Shown one piece after another: positions 46,432 through 55,402 of a DNA stretch of 64,000 nucleotides. The stretch is from the NCBI GenBank assembly GCA_039933785.1, contig JBDTNL010000006.1, positions 1-64,000 of the forward strand. Direction: 5' to 3'. The notes beneath the pieces are model-generated. The model searched no databases. It saw only the letters and a list, made by a program, of their open reading frames with translations, and was not told where the DNA came from. Numbering within the stretch: position 1 is the first letter of the stretch; every line of letters begins with the position of its first letter. The DNA is from JBDTNL01 sp039933785. Lineage in GTDB: Bacteria > Acidobacteriota > Thermoanaerobaculia > Multivoradales > JAGPDF01. A program made the position numbers and the translations under genes.

Positions 46432-47162
46432 TGACTCGACTGACTCTGTCCGAGGTCGATCGTGCGTACCTGCACCGAGGGCGGCAGCTCGAGAGCGAAG
46501 CGGTCGGCGGGGAGCGGCGCGTTCATCCGCAGCCCGACGAATCTGTACTCGGTGCCGTCGCCGTCGGCCTCGGTGTAGCTCAGGCGAATGGGCAGGTACT
46601 GCTCGCGGTCGATCCATAGCGTCATGTGCTTCAGTCGCTTGGCGATGCGCGCGAACCGCGGCACCAGCTCGAGCCGGAAGGGTTCGGCCTTGTCCTTGGG
46701 CTGCACGAGAGTGACGTCGAAGTACTGGCCCAGGCTTTCAAGGGAGCCGCTGGCGCCCAGATAGCGCAGGACCTGGCTCGAATACTTGCCCACGTTCACC
46801 TTGTCGGCGCGATTCAGATCGCGGTACCAAGTGGTCATCTGCTCACCCACGATCAACACCGTCATGCCCTTGGGCGAGGTGTACTCCCATCGCACCCGGT
46901 CGGGGGCCTGGAACGAGAACTGCCCCTTGGCCTCCTCGGGCTCCGCCAACATCGAGCTCTCTCGGTGCTGGATGAATTGGGCCTCGAGGGTCTGCAGGTG
47001 TTTCTGCTGTTCCTTCACCCGCTCGAGCAACGCCGGCAAGCGCGCGTTGGCGGCGAGCTCCGGGTCCGCCGGGTCGGGCAACGGCGCGGCGAGGACGGAC
47101 GACGCCCAGAGCAGGGCGAGCAACCCGACGGCGCACTGGCGTTTTTTGCGGATGGATGGCAT
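46428..47162 (-). CDS. lolA: Outer-membrane lipoprotein carrier protein LolA
   Basis: A 244-residue periplasmic chaperone candidate that ferries lipoproteins from LolCDE to the outer membrane. It has a signal peptide (CAVGLLALLWASSVLA) and then the LolA/LolB half-barrel: LQTLEAQFIQHRESS, GQFSFQAPDRVRWEYTSPKG, TVLIVGEQMTTWYRDLNRAD and a late LWIDREQYLPIRLSY. The many lipoproteins in this window would need such a carrier. The ATG at 47162 has GGGGA upstream. It shares a transcript with tgt (GTGA overlap). Confidence 0.88.
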   Translation of the reverse strand: MPSIRKKRQCAVGLLALLWASSVLAAPLPDPADPELAANARLPALLERVKEQQKHLQTLEAQFIQHRESSMLAEPEEAKGQFSFQAPDRVRWEYTSPKGMTVLIVGEQMTTWYRDLNRADKVNVGKYSSQVLRYLGASGSLESLGQYFDVTLVQPKDKAEPFRLELVPRFARIAKRLKHMTLWIDREQYLPIRLSYTEADGDGTEYRFVGLRMNAPLPADRFALELPPSVQVRTIDLGQSQSSQ

Positions 47163-47198
47163 GTTTCGAGTCCCCGGCAAACTGAGCCGCGGAAATGG

Positions 47199-47204
47199 AT
47201 CGTA
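47199..47204 (-). promoter_or_regulatory. Possible extended -10 (TGC-TACGAT) for lolA-tgt-yajC-secDF
   Basis: TACGAT with TG upstream lies about 36 bases before the lolA ATG on the minus strand. It would give a leader of about 30 bases that includes the Shine-Dalgarno. Confidence 0.3.
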
Positions 47205-47336
47205 GCATTCGGCCGGCCGAGCGGACGCCAGGCACCGCGCCGGTTGACTGCCGTGGAGGCGGATGTTAGCTTGCCGCCGCCTCGCTTCGTTTGACCCGGC
47301 GAGCCTCGAGAAAGCACCATTGAGCGAGACATACCG

Positions 47337-47648
47337 ATGCCAGAGCTAGGAAACAAACACGACTGCTACAACTGCGGGGCAAAGTTCTACGACTTCGGCA
47401 AGTCCGAGGCCATCTGCCCCAAGTGCGGAGCCAATCAGAAGGACGGCAAAAAAGCCGCCGAAACGCACGACATCTCCGCGGCCCGCAAACGTCGCAAGGA
47501 AGAGGCCGTGCGCCGCGACACCGTCGTCGCGGATGACGACGTGGCGGCGGCCGGCGACGACGTCGCCGTGGTCGCCGATGACGAGGACGCCGCCAGCGAA
47601 GACGACGACACCGAGTCCGACGACTTCGGTGACGACCACGAAGAATAG
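47337..47648 (+). CDS. FYDLN-acid domain protein (TIGR02300 family)
   Basis: A 103-residue protein with an N-terminal zinc ribbon, [20 protein letters not shown], that matches the FYDLN pattern (here FYDFG) with two cysteine pairs. A short basic patch is followed by a long run of Asp/Glu (about 65-103). The family is conserved in several proteobacterial groups and Acidobacteriota but has no known function; the acidic tail suggests it binds a basic or nucleic-acid-binding partner. The start is the ATG at 47337, without an obvious Shine-Dalgarno. folK begins within its last 20 bases. Confidence 0.88.
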   Translation: MPELGNKHDCYNCGAKFYDFGKSEAICPKCGANQKDGKKAAETHDISAARKRRKEEAVRRDTVVADDDVAAAGDDVAVVADDEDAASEDDDTESDDFGDDHEE

Positions 47649-48135
47649 GGCGCGGGTCGCGTATGGGCTGGGCGCCAACCTCGGCGATTCGGCGACCGCG
47701 CTTGCGGCCGCCGCCGCCCTGCTGAGAGACGCGCTTTTCGAGGGCCGAGTCGCTTCGCTGTATCGAACGCGCCCGATCTCGAACATTCCCCAACCCGATT
47801 TCCTGAACACCGTGGTAGTCGGCTTCAGCGGGCTGCCGGCCCGCGCGCTGCTCGACCTCGCCCTCGATCTCGAGACGTTGGCGGGTCGTCAACGCGGGGT
47901 CCGCCATGGGCCACGCGTGCTCGACATCGACCTGCTGTTGTACGGCGATGTCGTCTCAAACGACCCTCGATTGACTCTGCCTCACCCCCGCCTGCGGGAA
48001 CGCCGCTTCGTGTTGGCGCCCCTGGCCGAGCTCGACGCCGAGCTCTCCGTACCCCCGGACGGCGCCACGGTCGGGAGTCTGCTCGCACGGGTCGGCCAGG
48101 AGGCCGATGTCGAGAGGCTGGGGCCATGTTGCTGA
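47629..48135 (+). CDS. folK: 2-amino-4-hydroxy-6-hydroxymethyldihydropteridine pyrophosphokinase
   Basis: A 168-residue HPPK of folate synthesis, transferring pyrophosphate from ATP to the pterin. It has [30 protein letters not shown], the [15 protein letters not shown] metal/ATP motif and [19 protein letters not shown]. The most likely start is GTG at 47629, inside the 3' end of the FYDLN gene (20-base overlap), giving [15 protein letters not shown]; no other start codon lies closer to the conserved region. It overlaps the next gene by 10 bases, so it sits in an operon. folB and folP are not here. Confidence 0.93.
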   Translation: MTTTKNRARVAYGLGANLGDSATALAAAAALLRDALFEGRVASLYRTRPISNIPQPDFLNTVVVGFSGLPARALLDLALDLETLAGRQRGVRHGPRVLDIDLLLYGDVVSNDPRLTLPHPRLRERRFVLAPLAELDAELSVPPDGATVGSLLARVGQEADVERLGPCC

Positions 48136-48881
48136 GCTGGATCACCGTGGTGCTGGCGCTGGTCGCCTGGGGTGCCCACGGAGCTATGGCGCCAGCGTTC
48201 TGGCGGGCCTCCGAATTGCCCAAGAGCTCGTGGCGGCTTTGGGCCTTGCCGCTCGCCCTCTCCAGTTTGACGCTGTCGATCGGTGCACTCCGGCTCGATC
48301 TCGACACCGTGCTCGCAGCCGGCCTCGGTCCGGGACTGCCTCCCAGCTGGACTGCACGCGGGGCGCTGGCTCTGCTCGTTCTCGCGTTGCTGTCCGATGC
48401 GGCACTGTTCGCGGCCGGCAACAGGCTCTCGTCGATCGAGCGACGGATCGTCGGCGCTTGCGGAGCGCTGGGCGCGCTCGGCAGCGCCCTCGTGGGCGAG
48501 CTCTTGCGCAACGCGGGAGCGTCGACGATCTGGCCCCTCCTGGCGGCGACCACGGCCTGCCGACTGGGCATCAGCCTTGGCGCGGGTGAAACTCTGTCCG
48601 CCGCGCGACCGCGGCTCGGCGTCCTCGCCGCGGCCGGCCTCATCCTCTATCCATTTCTCCTGCCGTCTCGGCTCGGCTCGACGCTCGCGCTCGGCGGCGA
48701 TGGACTGACCGTGGCCGCGGCGACTCTGCTCTTTGCCAGCGCTCGCTGGCTTCCCCGGAGTCTCCGCCGACCGGCGCTGATCGCTGCCACGCTGCTTGCG
48801 GCGCTGTTGTTGCAGCGCGCCGCGGCCCTTTCGGCCGCATTCAGCACCCAGGCTCCGCTCGTTCTGTCGAGCGGCGAATGA
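48126..48881 (+). CDS. Hypothetical multi-pass membrane protein
   Basis: A 251-residue, Leu/Ala-rich protein with about seven predicted transmembrane helices and very few charged residues. I do not recognise the family. Starting within the end of folK (10-base overlap) and preceding the LON-domain gene, it appears to be part of that operon. There are no conserved polar motifs that would suggest transport chemistry; a membrane scaffold or quinone/lipid-related role would be a guess. Confidence 0.6.
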   Translation: MLLSWITVVLALVAWGAHGAMAPAFWRASELPKSSWRLWALPLALSSLTLSIGALRLDLDTVLAAGLGPGLPPSWTARGALALLVLALLSDAALFAAGNRLSSIERRIVGACGALGALGSALVGELLRNAGASTIWPLLAATTACRLGISLGAGETLSAARPRLGVLAAAGLILYPFLLPSRLGSTLALGGDGLTVAAATLLFASARWLPRSLRRPALIAATLLAALLLQRAAALSAAFSTQAPLVLSSGE

Positions 48882-48912
48882 CGCCTCGCGCGGTGTTTCG
48901 AACCGGGCGCGC

Positions 48913-48918
48913 TATCAT
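48913..48918 (+). promoter_or_regulatory. Putative -10 box (TATCAT) for leaderless LON-domain gene
   Basis: TATCAT ends exactly 6 bases before the GTG at 48925. There is no Shine-Dalgarno in between. Confidence 0.45.
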
Positions 48919-48924
48919 TTTCCC

Positions 48925-49629
48925 GTGGCTAACCGCGGCGAACGAATCTGCAGCCTGCCGCTCTTCCCCCTGCCGGACGTGGTTCACTTCCCACGTACCG
49001 AGCTCCGGCTGCAGGTCTTCGAGCCTCGCTACCGCCAGATGGTTCGGGATCTCCAAGGCGTCGCGGGCGGAGCCTGGATCGGCATGGTTCTCCTGCAGCC
49101 GGGATGGGAGGAAGACTACGAGGGACGTCCTCCGGTCTATTCGGCGGGCACGGCGGGACGGTTGGAGCACGTCGAGCTGCTTCCCGATGGGCGTTCCAAC
49201 ATCGTCCTGCGCGGCGACTTCCGCTTCGAGGTGACCGAAGAATTCGGGGATGAATTCAGCATGCGTCCGTACCGCCTGGCGCGAGTCCGGCGCTGGACCG
49301 AAAGCACGGCCGCAAACGACGACCGCGAATTGATCGTGTACCGCAAGGAGATCCTCGCCAGCGCGGCGCAGTTGCGAGTCGACCTCGGCGAGCGGTTCGA
49401 ATTCGGGGACGGCGACCTCGAGGAATTGGCGCGCGAAGTTTCGACCGAAGCCCTGGTGAATCGCTTCGCCGCCGAGCTCGACGTGCCACCGCTGCGGAAG
49501 CTGCAACTGCTGGCGGCCGACCTGCCGGAACGCGCCCAGAGCGTGCAGTCGATCCTGCGCAGCCGGGCCCGCGTGCTCGACCTGCTGCGCCCGTTTCGCC
49601 ACCTCGCCGCCGGCGCCGAGAGCAACTGA
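48925..49629 (+). CDS. LON peptidase substrate-binding domain protein
   Basis: A 234-residue protein of the LON N-terminal domain type, without ATPase or protease parts. It shows the family opening LPLFPLPDVVHFPRTELRLQ and VFEPRYRQMVRDL, then GRLEHVELLPDGRSNIVLRG and a helical C-terminal half. Stand-alone members are widespread; proposed roles include substrate recognition or quality control, none proven here. The start is GTG at 48925, preceded 6 bases upstream by TATCAT. The HD-domain gene begins at its stop (TGATG overlap), so the two are translated together. Confidence 0.88.
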   Translation: MANRGERICSLPLFPLPDVVHFPRTELRLQVFEPRYRQMVRDLQGVAGGAWIGMVLLQPGWEEDYEGRPPVYSAGTAGRLEHVELLPDGRSNIVLRGDFRFEVTEEFGDEFSMRPYRLARVRRWTESTAANDDRELIVYRKEILASAAQLRVDLGERFEFGDGDLEELAREVSTEALVNRFAAELDVPPLRKLQLLAADLPERAQSVQSILRSRARVLDLLRPFRHLAAGAESN

Positions 49630-50837
49630 TGCTCACCCTGCGCGACCCGGTGCATGGATTCATCCGCGCCGACGCGCTCGAGGCGGCGCTGATCAACACC
49701 CAGCCGCTCCAGCGCCTGCGGTCCATCCATCAGCTGGGATTCACCTACCTGGTTTTTCCGGGTGCCGAGCACAGCCGCTTCGCGCACGTGCTCGGCGCGA
49801 TGGAGCTCGCGGGCCGCGTCTACGATGCTCTGGCGGCAAAGGGCGCCGGCATACTCGATCCCGACCGGCGCGGACCGGACCGGCGCCTGGTGCGCGCCGC
49901 CGCCTTGATGCACGATATCGGCCACGCACCGTTCAGCCATTCCGCCGAGGACCTCTTCGAGGAGCACATCGACCACGAGGAGATGACGCGGCGCCTGATC
50001 CTTCTGCCCGAGATCCGCGCCGCGTTCGCTGCCCACGGCGACGGCCTCGAGCCCGAGCGCATCGCTTCGCTCCTTGCCGGCGGCGCCGATGCCAAGGAGC
50101 GTCTGCTGGCCAAGATCGTCTCCGGCGAGCTCGACGCCGACAAGATGGACTACCTGCTGCGCGACAGCCTGTTCTGCGGCGTGCGCTACGGGACGTACGA
50201 TCTCGAGCGCGTCCTCGACACCATCCTGCCGCTACAGGACCCGAGCACCGGCGAGTATGGAATTGGCGTCGACGAAGGCGGCGTGCATGCCCTGGAAGCA
50301 CTGGTGCTGGCGCGCTACTACATGTTCACCCAGGTGTACTTCAACGTCACCGGCAAGGCGCTGGAGCTCCACCTCAACGAATGGCTCGCCGAGCAGGGCC
50401 GCCGCTGGCCGGCGGACCCCGAGGCCTTCCTGCTCCAAGACGACGTCAGCGTGCTGGCGGAGATGCGGCTCGGCCACAGCCCGCATGCGCGCGCGGTGAC
50501 GCATCGCGAGCAGTGGCCGTTAGCATTCCAGACCGACGAACACATCTCGGCCGAGGAACGGCAGGCGTTCGAGAGTATGGTGCCCGATCTGCGGGAGCGA
50601 TTCGGCGCCGGCAACATCCTGGTTTCCAACTCGAGTAAGGACCCCCACCGGCTCGGCCGGAGCCGCGTTCTGGTGCGCCGGTTCGACGGCGATCTCGAGC
50701 CCATGGAACAGGCGAGCCAGTTCATCCGCCACCTGACGCGCATCGAGCGCTATCGGGTCTACACCCCCGGGACCCTGCGCGGAGTGGTGGCACAGGAGAT
50801 CCACCGCCTCTGGCACCCGGCACCTGCGGCGACCTGA
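49629..50837 (+). CDS. HD-superfamily phosphohydrolase (COG1078/SAMHD1-like)
   Basis: A 402-residue HD hydrolase. The metal ligands are all present: His in GAEHSRFAHVLGAMELA, His-Asp in AALMHDIGHAPFSHSAED, and Asp in SGELDADKMDYLLRDS. The N-terminal RDPVHGFI and QRLRSIHQLG are typical of the COG1078 group related to SAMHD1 and dGTPases. Likely substrates are (deoxy)nucleotides, but this subgroup is largely uncharacterised. Its ATG shares a base with the preceding LON gene stop. It is the last gene of the plus-strand cluster. Confidence 0.9.
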   Translation: MLTLRDPVHGFIRADALEAALINTQPLQRLRSIHQLGFTYLVFPGAEHSRFAHVLGAMELAGRVYDALAAKGAGILDPDRRGPDRRLVRAAALMHDIGHAPFSHSAEDLFEEHIDHEEMTRRLILLPEIRAAFAAHGDGLEPERIASLLAGGADAKERLLAKIVSGELDADKMDYLLRDSLFCGVRYGTYDLERVLDTILPLQDPSTGEYGIGVDEGGVHALEALVLARYYMFTQVYFNVTGKALELHLNEWLAEQGRRWPADPEAFLLQDDVSVLAEMRLGHSPHARAVTHREQWPLAFQTDEHISAEERQAFESMVPDLRERFGAGNILVSNSSKDPHRLGRSRVLVRRFDGDLEPMEQASQFIRHLTRIERYRVYTPGTLRGVVAQEIHRLWHPAPAAT

Positions 50838-50849
50838 CTCACGGCCCGA

Positions 50850-50886
50850 AAATGAAACGGGCGCGGAAGACATTCCCGCGCCCGTT
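50850..50886 (-). terminator. Intrinsic terminator between converging genes
   Basis: An 11-bp perfect stem (50856-50866 and 50876-50886) with a 9-base loop is followed on the minus strand by TTTCATTTTC. It terminates the small secreted-protein gene, and the hairpin can also slow plus-strand transcripts from the HD gene. Confidence 0.75.
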
Positions 50887-50935
50887 GTCCTGCTCGCCGC
50901 GCGCTCCGTTCGAGCCCGCCGGCGAAAACTTCTTC

Positions 50936-51289
50936 TTACTTGCCGACCGGAGCAGTGGCTGCGATCTTCGTAATCGTGATCGCACCGTTGTCCATCGAGC
51001 CGGTGACCTCGACCAAGTGGCCAGCGTGGCCCATGGCCTCGTCCCAGTGCGCCTTGTCGATGTCGTAGATCTTCTTGTCGGCGTCGGCCACGAACTGCAC
51101 CTTGCCGTCCTTCGCACACTTGGCGACGCACTCCTTGGTGTGCTTCTCTCCGGCGCCCTTGACGCCACAATGCGAGTCAGAGATCCAACCCGACCAGGTT
51201 CCCGCCTGGGCGGCGGCGGACACCGGCTGCACGGCGACGGCGATCAAGCAAACTGCCAGGACTCCAAACACGATAGCGAGCTTCTTCAT
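50936..51289 (-). CDS. Small secreted protein with SDSHCG...C..C motif
   Basis: A 117-residue protein with a clear signal peptide (KKLAIVFGVLAVCLIAVAVQ, cleavage near SAAAQA) and a mature domain of about 80 residues containing WSGWISDSHCG, then HTKECVAKC, then KIYDID and HLVEVTGSMDNGAI. Three cysteines and two or three histidines could form a metal site or disulfide. The pattern resembles DUF5818-like secreted proteins common in Acidobacteriota, but I cannot confirm the family. GGAGGAA precedes the ATG at 51289. A hairpin terminator follows. Confidence 0.7.
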   Translation of the reverse strand: MKKLAIVFGVLAVCLIAVAVQPVSAAAQAGTWSGWISDSHCGVKGAGEKHTKECVAKCAKDGKVQFVADADKKIYDIDKAHWDEAMGHAGHLVEVTGSMDNGAITITKIAATAPVGK

Positions 51290-51449
51290 GCGAGTTCCTC
51301 CAGGCGTTGCCCTGCTCCATGCAGGACAGATCTGACGTGATATCTCGATCGCTGCATAAGGCGCGCCAAGACGCAAGGACCGTCGCGACGGGGGGAGCGC
51401 CACCCAGCGCGGTCAATTTGGCGCGCCTCAGGCCATCTCGGCGGGGTTC

Positions 51450-52640
51450 TCACTGACCTTCTGGGGATTCAGGCGCCGGGGACAACAGCCACCGGGTCGA
51501 GCGCAGCTCGCCACCCTTCTTGAGCATGACCGAGAGGGTGTGCAGCTTGCCGTCCGGCGCCTCGTCGGCGCGGATCCACACTCGCCACCGCTCGGCCAAC
51601 TGATCGAGCGTGGGGCGGAGCTCCCAGGGACCCGGCAGCATGTAGCCTCCGCTCTGCTCTGCCACCAGCCGCGGCGCGGCAAGCGCCGGATCGAGCTCGG
51701 CATCCAGGGTGCGCGAATCGAACACGCTCCGGCTCCGCAGCGGCGGCCAACGGAATAGAGAGATCGCCAATCGATCGGGTTTGTTGGGTAGGACCTCCCG
51801 GTGCCACCGGTCGTAGGAGCTCTCGGGACTCTCCGTACCGCCAGTCGACTTGCGAATTGGCGTGGTCAAGGCCAGGGTCGTCCATCCCGTACCCGCCAAT
51901 CCCAGCCCGAGGCTTCGCAGCGCCGTCACCGCTTCGTCTTCACCGACGGCCGGAATCGCCGAGTAAAGCTGCCCGACCGCCGCCATCGGCATGGGCCGGC
52001 CGTCGATGGCCAGCCACAAGGCGCGCGGCCCGACCGCACGGCGCGCGGCGACCCAGTCGACCAGGCGGACAAGCTCGGCTTGAAGCTCCGCCGCACCCGG
52101 CGGTTTCCACTTCGAGCTCCCGGCTCCAGCACGGCTCCGCGCGGCCGCTCCCGCGGTTTCCAGCGCGGCCTTGATCGCGCGTGCATCGCTCGTCGCCGCC
52201 AGGGCCGTGTGTAGAAGCGGATCCGCGACGACGATCTCGACGCTCCCCAGTTTCGCGAGATCCTTGGCCCGCTCGCCGAGCGCCTGGGCCCAGGAGTTCA
52301 GGGATTCGGGCGCGGCGAGCAAGTCATCCAGCCAGATCACCGCCCTCCAGGGCCGGTCATCCCCGCGGGAGCGCTCGGCGCGGGCGACCGGCTGTTCTTT
52401 TCCGTCGCGGAGCACGATGAAGTCGGCGCCGCCGAGCGAGCGCAGCCTGAAGAGAGAAATGTCGTCCGGCAGAGCGACGCTGATCTCGACCTCGCGTACC
52501 GACACTTGCCCGTGCAACTCGGTGCTGCGAGTCGGCGCTGGCGGCGCTTTCGGCACCGCGCCGAACACAGCCGTAGCCGACAACGTCGTTATTGTCGCGA
52601 CCCGAACCGTCCGCCGCCAAGTTCTCACGATCATCTCCAT
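51450..52640 (-). CDS. Exported VWFA-like protein of uncertain function
   Basis: A 396-residue protein with a signal-like N-terminus (ATITTLSATAVFGAVP). A region from about 35 to 190 recalls VWFA-related domains found in Acidobacteriota: VREVEISVALPDDIS, a DFIVLRDGKEQPV segment and RPWRAVIWLDDLLAAPESLN. The rest has no motif I recognise. No intact MIDAS (DxSxS) is visible; the corresponding position reads IWLDD. The start is ATG 52640 or ATG 52634, both adjacent to the stop of the TIGR01777 gene, so it is the last gene of that transcript. Confidence 0.5.
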   Translation of the reverse strand: MEMIVRTWRRTVRVATITTLSATAVFGAVPKAPPAPTRSTELHGQVSVREVEISVALPDDISLFRLRSLGGADFIVLRDGKEQPVARAERSRGDDRPWRAVIWLDDLLAAPESLNSWAQALGERAKDLAKLGSVEIVVADPLLHTALAATSDARAIKAALETAGAAARSRAGAGSSKWKPPGAAELQAELVRLVDWVAARRAVGPRALWLAIDGRPMPMAAVGQLYSAIPAVGEDEAVTALRSLGLGLAGTGWTTLALTTPIRKSTGGTESPESSYDRWHREVLPNKPDRLAISLFRWPPLRSRSVFDSRTLDAELDPALAAPRLVAEQSGGYMLPGPWELRPTLDQLAERWRVWIRADEAPDGKLHTLSVMLKKGGELRSTRWLLSPAPESPEGQ

Positions 52641-52641
52641 C

Positions 52642-53556
52642 TCAATCGAGCAAGTCGACCAACGCCGCGCGCGCCTCGTTGAATCGAAACCCAAATCCCA
52701 GCGCAAGAAGTCCATGAGGCAGCGCGCGCTGGCCCGCCAGGACGATCTCGGACATCTCACCCAGCGCGGCGCGCAGCACGAACTGCGGCACGCGAAAGAC
52801 ACTCGGCCGATGAAGAACGGATGCAAGAGAGCGACCAAACTCGGCGTTCGGGAGCGGCTGCGGCGCCGTTAGGTTGAACGCGCCACCCGCCTCCTGCTCC
52901 AGCAGAAAGCGCAGCGCGGCGATCTCGTCGGCGAGGTGAATCCACGGCATCCATTGCCGGCCATCGCCCAGTGGACCGCCGACGAAAACTCGGTAGGGCA
53001 GGACGAGCCGCGGCAAGGCGCCGTCCTCGCGGCCGAGGACGATCCCTGAGCGCGCCACCACATGGCGCACCCCAAGCTCTTGGACCGCCGCGGTCGAGGC
53101 CTCCCAGGCGACGCAGGTCTCGGCGAGGAATCCCCTACCGGGCCGCGAGGTCTCGTCCAGCACCTCGTCGCCGCGGTCGCCGTAATAGCCCACCGCGGAA
53201 GCCTGGATGACTACCTGGGGCTGGCGATTCGCCGCGCGCACCGCCTCGACCACGGCGTGCCCGGCACGGAGCCGACTGTCTCGCAGCCGGCGCTTCTTCG
53301 CCGCGCTCCAGCGTCCGGCTCCGATGTTGTCGCCGGCGAGATTGACCACGCCGAACGCGCCGTCGACGAGACCGCCCCAGCCGGCCGCGGTACTCCCGTC
53401 CCAGCGTTCGAGGCGGACGGCCTCTGGAAGGCCCGCGACGCGGGCCGGATCCCGTGACACCACCACGACCTCGTAGCCCGCGGCCGCCAGCTCGACGGAC
53501 AGCGCGCGGCCGATGAATCCAGTCCCGCCGGTGATTAACACTCTGCCCGTGCCCAC
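52642..53556 (-). CDS. TIGR01777 family NAD-dependent epimerase (YfcH/SDR39U1)
   Basis: A 304-residue atypical SDR: VLITGGTGFIGRAL as cofactor loop, VVNLAGDNIGAGRWS, RDSRLRAGHAVVEAV, ASAVGYYGDRGDEVLDE and the C-terminal FRVPQFVLRAALGEM typical of TIGR01777. Its substrate is unknown; eukaryotic SDR39U1 is equally uncharacterised. I place the start at GTG 53556 because TAGTGT lies 7 bases before it; a GTG at 53565 would overlap that hexamer. It follows the ABC exporter by 46 bases. Confidence 0.88.
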   Translation of the reverse strand: MGTGRVLITGGTGFIGRALSVELAAAGYEVVVVSRDPARVAGLPEAVRLERWDGSTAAGWGGLVDGAFGVVNLAGDNIGAGRWSAAKKRRLRDSRLRAGHAVVEAVRAANRQPQVVIQASAVGYYGDRGDEVLDETSRPGRGFLAETCVAWEASTAAVQELGVRHVVARSGIVLGREDGALPRLVLPYRVFVGGPLGDGRQWMPWIHLADEIAALRFLLEQEAGGAFNLTAPQPLPNAEFGRSLASVLHRPSVFRVPQFVLRAALGEMSEIVLAGQRALPHGLLALGFGFRFNEARAALVDLLD

Positions 53557-53563
53557 GACGAGC

Positions 53564-53569
53564 ACACTA
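53564..53569 (-). promoter_or_regulatory. Putative -10 box (TAGTGT) for leaderless TIGR01777 gene
   Basis: TAGTGT ends 7 bases before the GTG at 53556 on the minus strand. It supports that codon as the start rather than GTG 53565. Confidence 0.35.
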
Positions 53570-53602
53570 GCTCAGACACCAACCCAGGGCGGCGCCTTTG
53601 GG

Positions 53603-55354
53603 CTAGACCGCGGCGAGCTCCTCTTCGAGTTGCTGGCGCTCGGCGAGCTCGGCATAGAGACCGCCACGGGCCACCAACTCCTGGTGCGTGCCGCGTTCGG
53701 CGATGCGACCCTGCTCGAGCACGACGATGGTGTCAGCGTTGCGCACCGTCGACACGCGATGCGACACCAGGAAAACGGTACGCCGGGCGAAGACCTCGCG
53801 CAGATTGCGCAGGATGCGCTCCTCGGTCTGCGTGTCGACCGCGGACAGGCAGTCGTCGAGCATCAGAATCGGCCGCTCGAGCAGGAGTGCGCGAGCCAGA
53901 GCAACGCGCTGCTTTTGGCCGCCCGAAAGCGTGATGCCGCGCTCGCCGACCACGGTATCGAGACCAGCCGGGAAGGTCGTCAGGTCGTCCTCGAGGCCCG
54001 CGAGTCGCGCCGCACGCACGACTTCGACGCGCGTCGCTTCTGGCCTGCCGAACGCTATGTTGTCGTGCAGCGAGCCCGAGAATAGGAAGCTCTCCTGTGG
54101 TACGACCGCGATGGCCGCGCGCAGATCCCGCAGCGCGAGCCGCCGCACATCGTGGTCATCGAGGAATAGCGAGCCCTGCTCCGGGTTGGCGAGACGGGGC
54201 ACGAGAGATAGCAGGGTGCTCTTGCCCGCCCCGGTGCGCCCGACCACTGCCACGGTGTGTCCCGCCGGGATCTCGAGATCGAGCCGTTCGAGCGCTGGAG
54301 GCGCAGTCTCGGGCGCGCCTTGGTAGCGGAACGTCAAGTGGCGAAACGAGATTGCGCCGCGCACGGTGCCCAGCTCTTCGAGCGGCGCCTCGTCGCCGAC
54401 CGCCGGCACCGCGTCGAGCACGGCCCGCATGCGCGAGAACGAAGCCGCGCCGCGCTGCACCAGGTTGATTACCCAGCCGATGGCGATCATCGGCCAGACC
54501 AACTGGCCCAGAAAGAGATTGAAAGTAACGAACTGGCCGACGGTGATCTCACCGCTGAGCGCGAGCTCGCCGCCGTACCAGAGAACCAGCGCGAAACCAA
54601 CGCCGGCCAGCATTTGCAGCATCGGGTGGAAGGCGGAGTTCCAGCGGATCAGCCGGCGGTTCTCGTACAGGTAGTCGTCGTTGATGCGCGAGAAGGACTC
54701 GCTCTCGGCCGACTCCTGGGCGTAGGCGCGCACCACGCGGACTCCGGCGAAGCTCTCCTGGGCGCGCGCCGAGAGCGCCGCGAAGCGCTCCTGCACGCGC
54801 TCGAACAGGCGGTGGATACGCTGTCCGAAGACCTGGGTGGCGACCACCACCAGGGGCATGGTGGCGAGCGCCAAGAGCGTGAGCTGCCAGTGGATGCGAG
54901 TCATGAAGAACAACGAGCCCGCGGCCTCGAAAATCGTGTTCGAGGCGTACATGATGGCCGGCCCGCAGAGCATGCGTACCGCCTGCAAGTCGCTGGTGGC
55001 GCGGGCCATCAAGTCGCCGGTGTAGCTCGTCTGATAGAAGGAGGGCGGCAGCCGCTCGAGCTGCGCGAAGTACTGATTGCGCAGATCGAACTCGATGTCA
55101 CGCGACACCGCGACCAGCACCTTGCGTTGCCAGTAGCTGAACACTCCCTGGACGATGGCGACCGCGACCAGGAGGCCGGCGTAGGTCAGCAAGGCGCGCG
55201 CCGAGGTCTCGCGTCGGAAGGCATCCACGGCTCGCCCCACCAGCAGCGGGGCCATCAGACCCACCAGCGCCCGAATCAGGATGGCGATGACGCCGCCGAG
55301 GACTCGGTAACGGTAAGGCCGGAAACAGGGGAGGAGCGCCAGCAGACCGCGCAT
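53603..55354 (-). CDS. ABC exporter, fused membrane and ATPase domains (MsbA-like)
   Basis: A 583-residue half-transporter. Six transmembrane helices (about 15-310) include the intracellular-loop segment FYQTSYTGDLMARATSDLQAV. The nucleotide-binding domain has Walker A VVGRTGAGKST, the Q-loop VPQESFLFSG, signature LSGGQKQR, Walker B PILMLDDCLSAVD (note DD where the catalytic Glu usually follows Asp) and the H-loop VSHR. The DD-C in place of DE appears in exporters that work as heterodimers, so a partner subunit may exist elsewhere. The lipid-related context (LpxL-like gene upstream) suggests lipid or drug export. TATTCT lies 6 bases before the ATG. Confidence 0.88.
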   Translation of the reverse strand: MRGLLALLPCFRPYRYRVLGGVIAILIRALVGLMAPLLVGRAVDAFRRETSARALLTYAGLLVAVAIVQGVFSYWQRKVLVAVSRDIEFDLRNQYFAQLERLPPSFYQTSYTGDLMARATSDLQAVRMLCGPAIMYASNTIFEAAGSLFFMTRIHWQLTLLALATMPLVVVATQVFGQRIHRLFERVQERFAALSARAQESFAGVRVVRAYAQESAESESFSRINDDYLYENRRLIRWNSAFHPMLQMLAGVGFALVLWYGGELALSGEITVGQFVTFNLFLGQLVWPMIAIGWVINLVQRGAASFSRMRAVLDAVPAVGDEAPLEELGTVRGAISFRHLTFRYQGAPETAPPALERLDLEIPAGHTVAVVGRTGAGKSTLLSLVPRLANPEQGSLFLDDHDVRRLALRDLRAAIAVVPQESFLFSGSLHDNIAFGRPEATRVEVVRAARLAGLEDDLTTFPAGLDTVVGERGITLSGGQKQRVALARALLLERPILMLDDCLSAVDTQTEERILRNLREVFARRTVFLVSHRVSTVRNADTIVVLEQGRIAERGTHQELVARGGLYAELAERQQLEEELAAV

Positions 55355-55360
55355 CGGCGC

Positions 55361-55366
55361 GCAGAA
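55361..55366 (-). promoter_or_regulatory. Putative -10 box (TATTCT) for leaderless ABC exporter gene
   Basis: TATTCT on the minus strand ends exactly 6 bases before the ATG at 55354. No Shine-Dalgarno is present. Confidence 0.45.
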
Positions 55367-55402
55367 TACCAGGGGCTTCGAGAGGACCGCGAGCCTCGCG
55401 AG

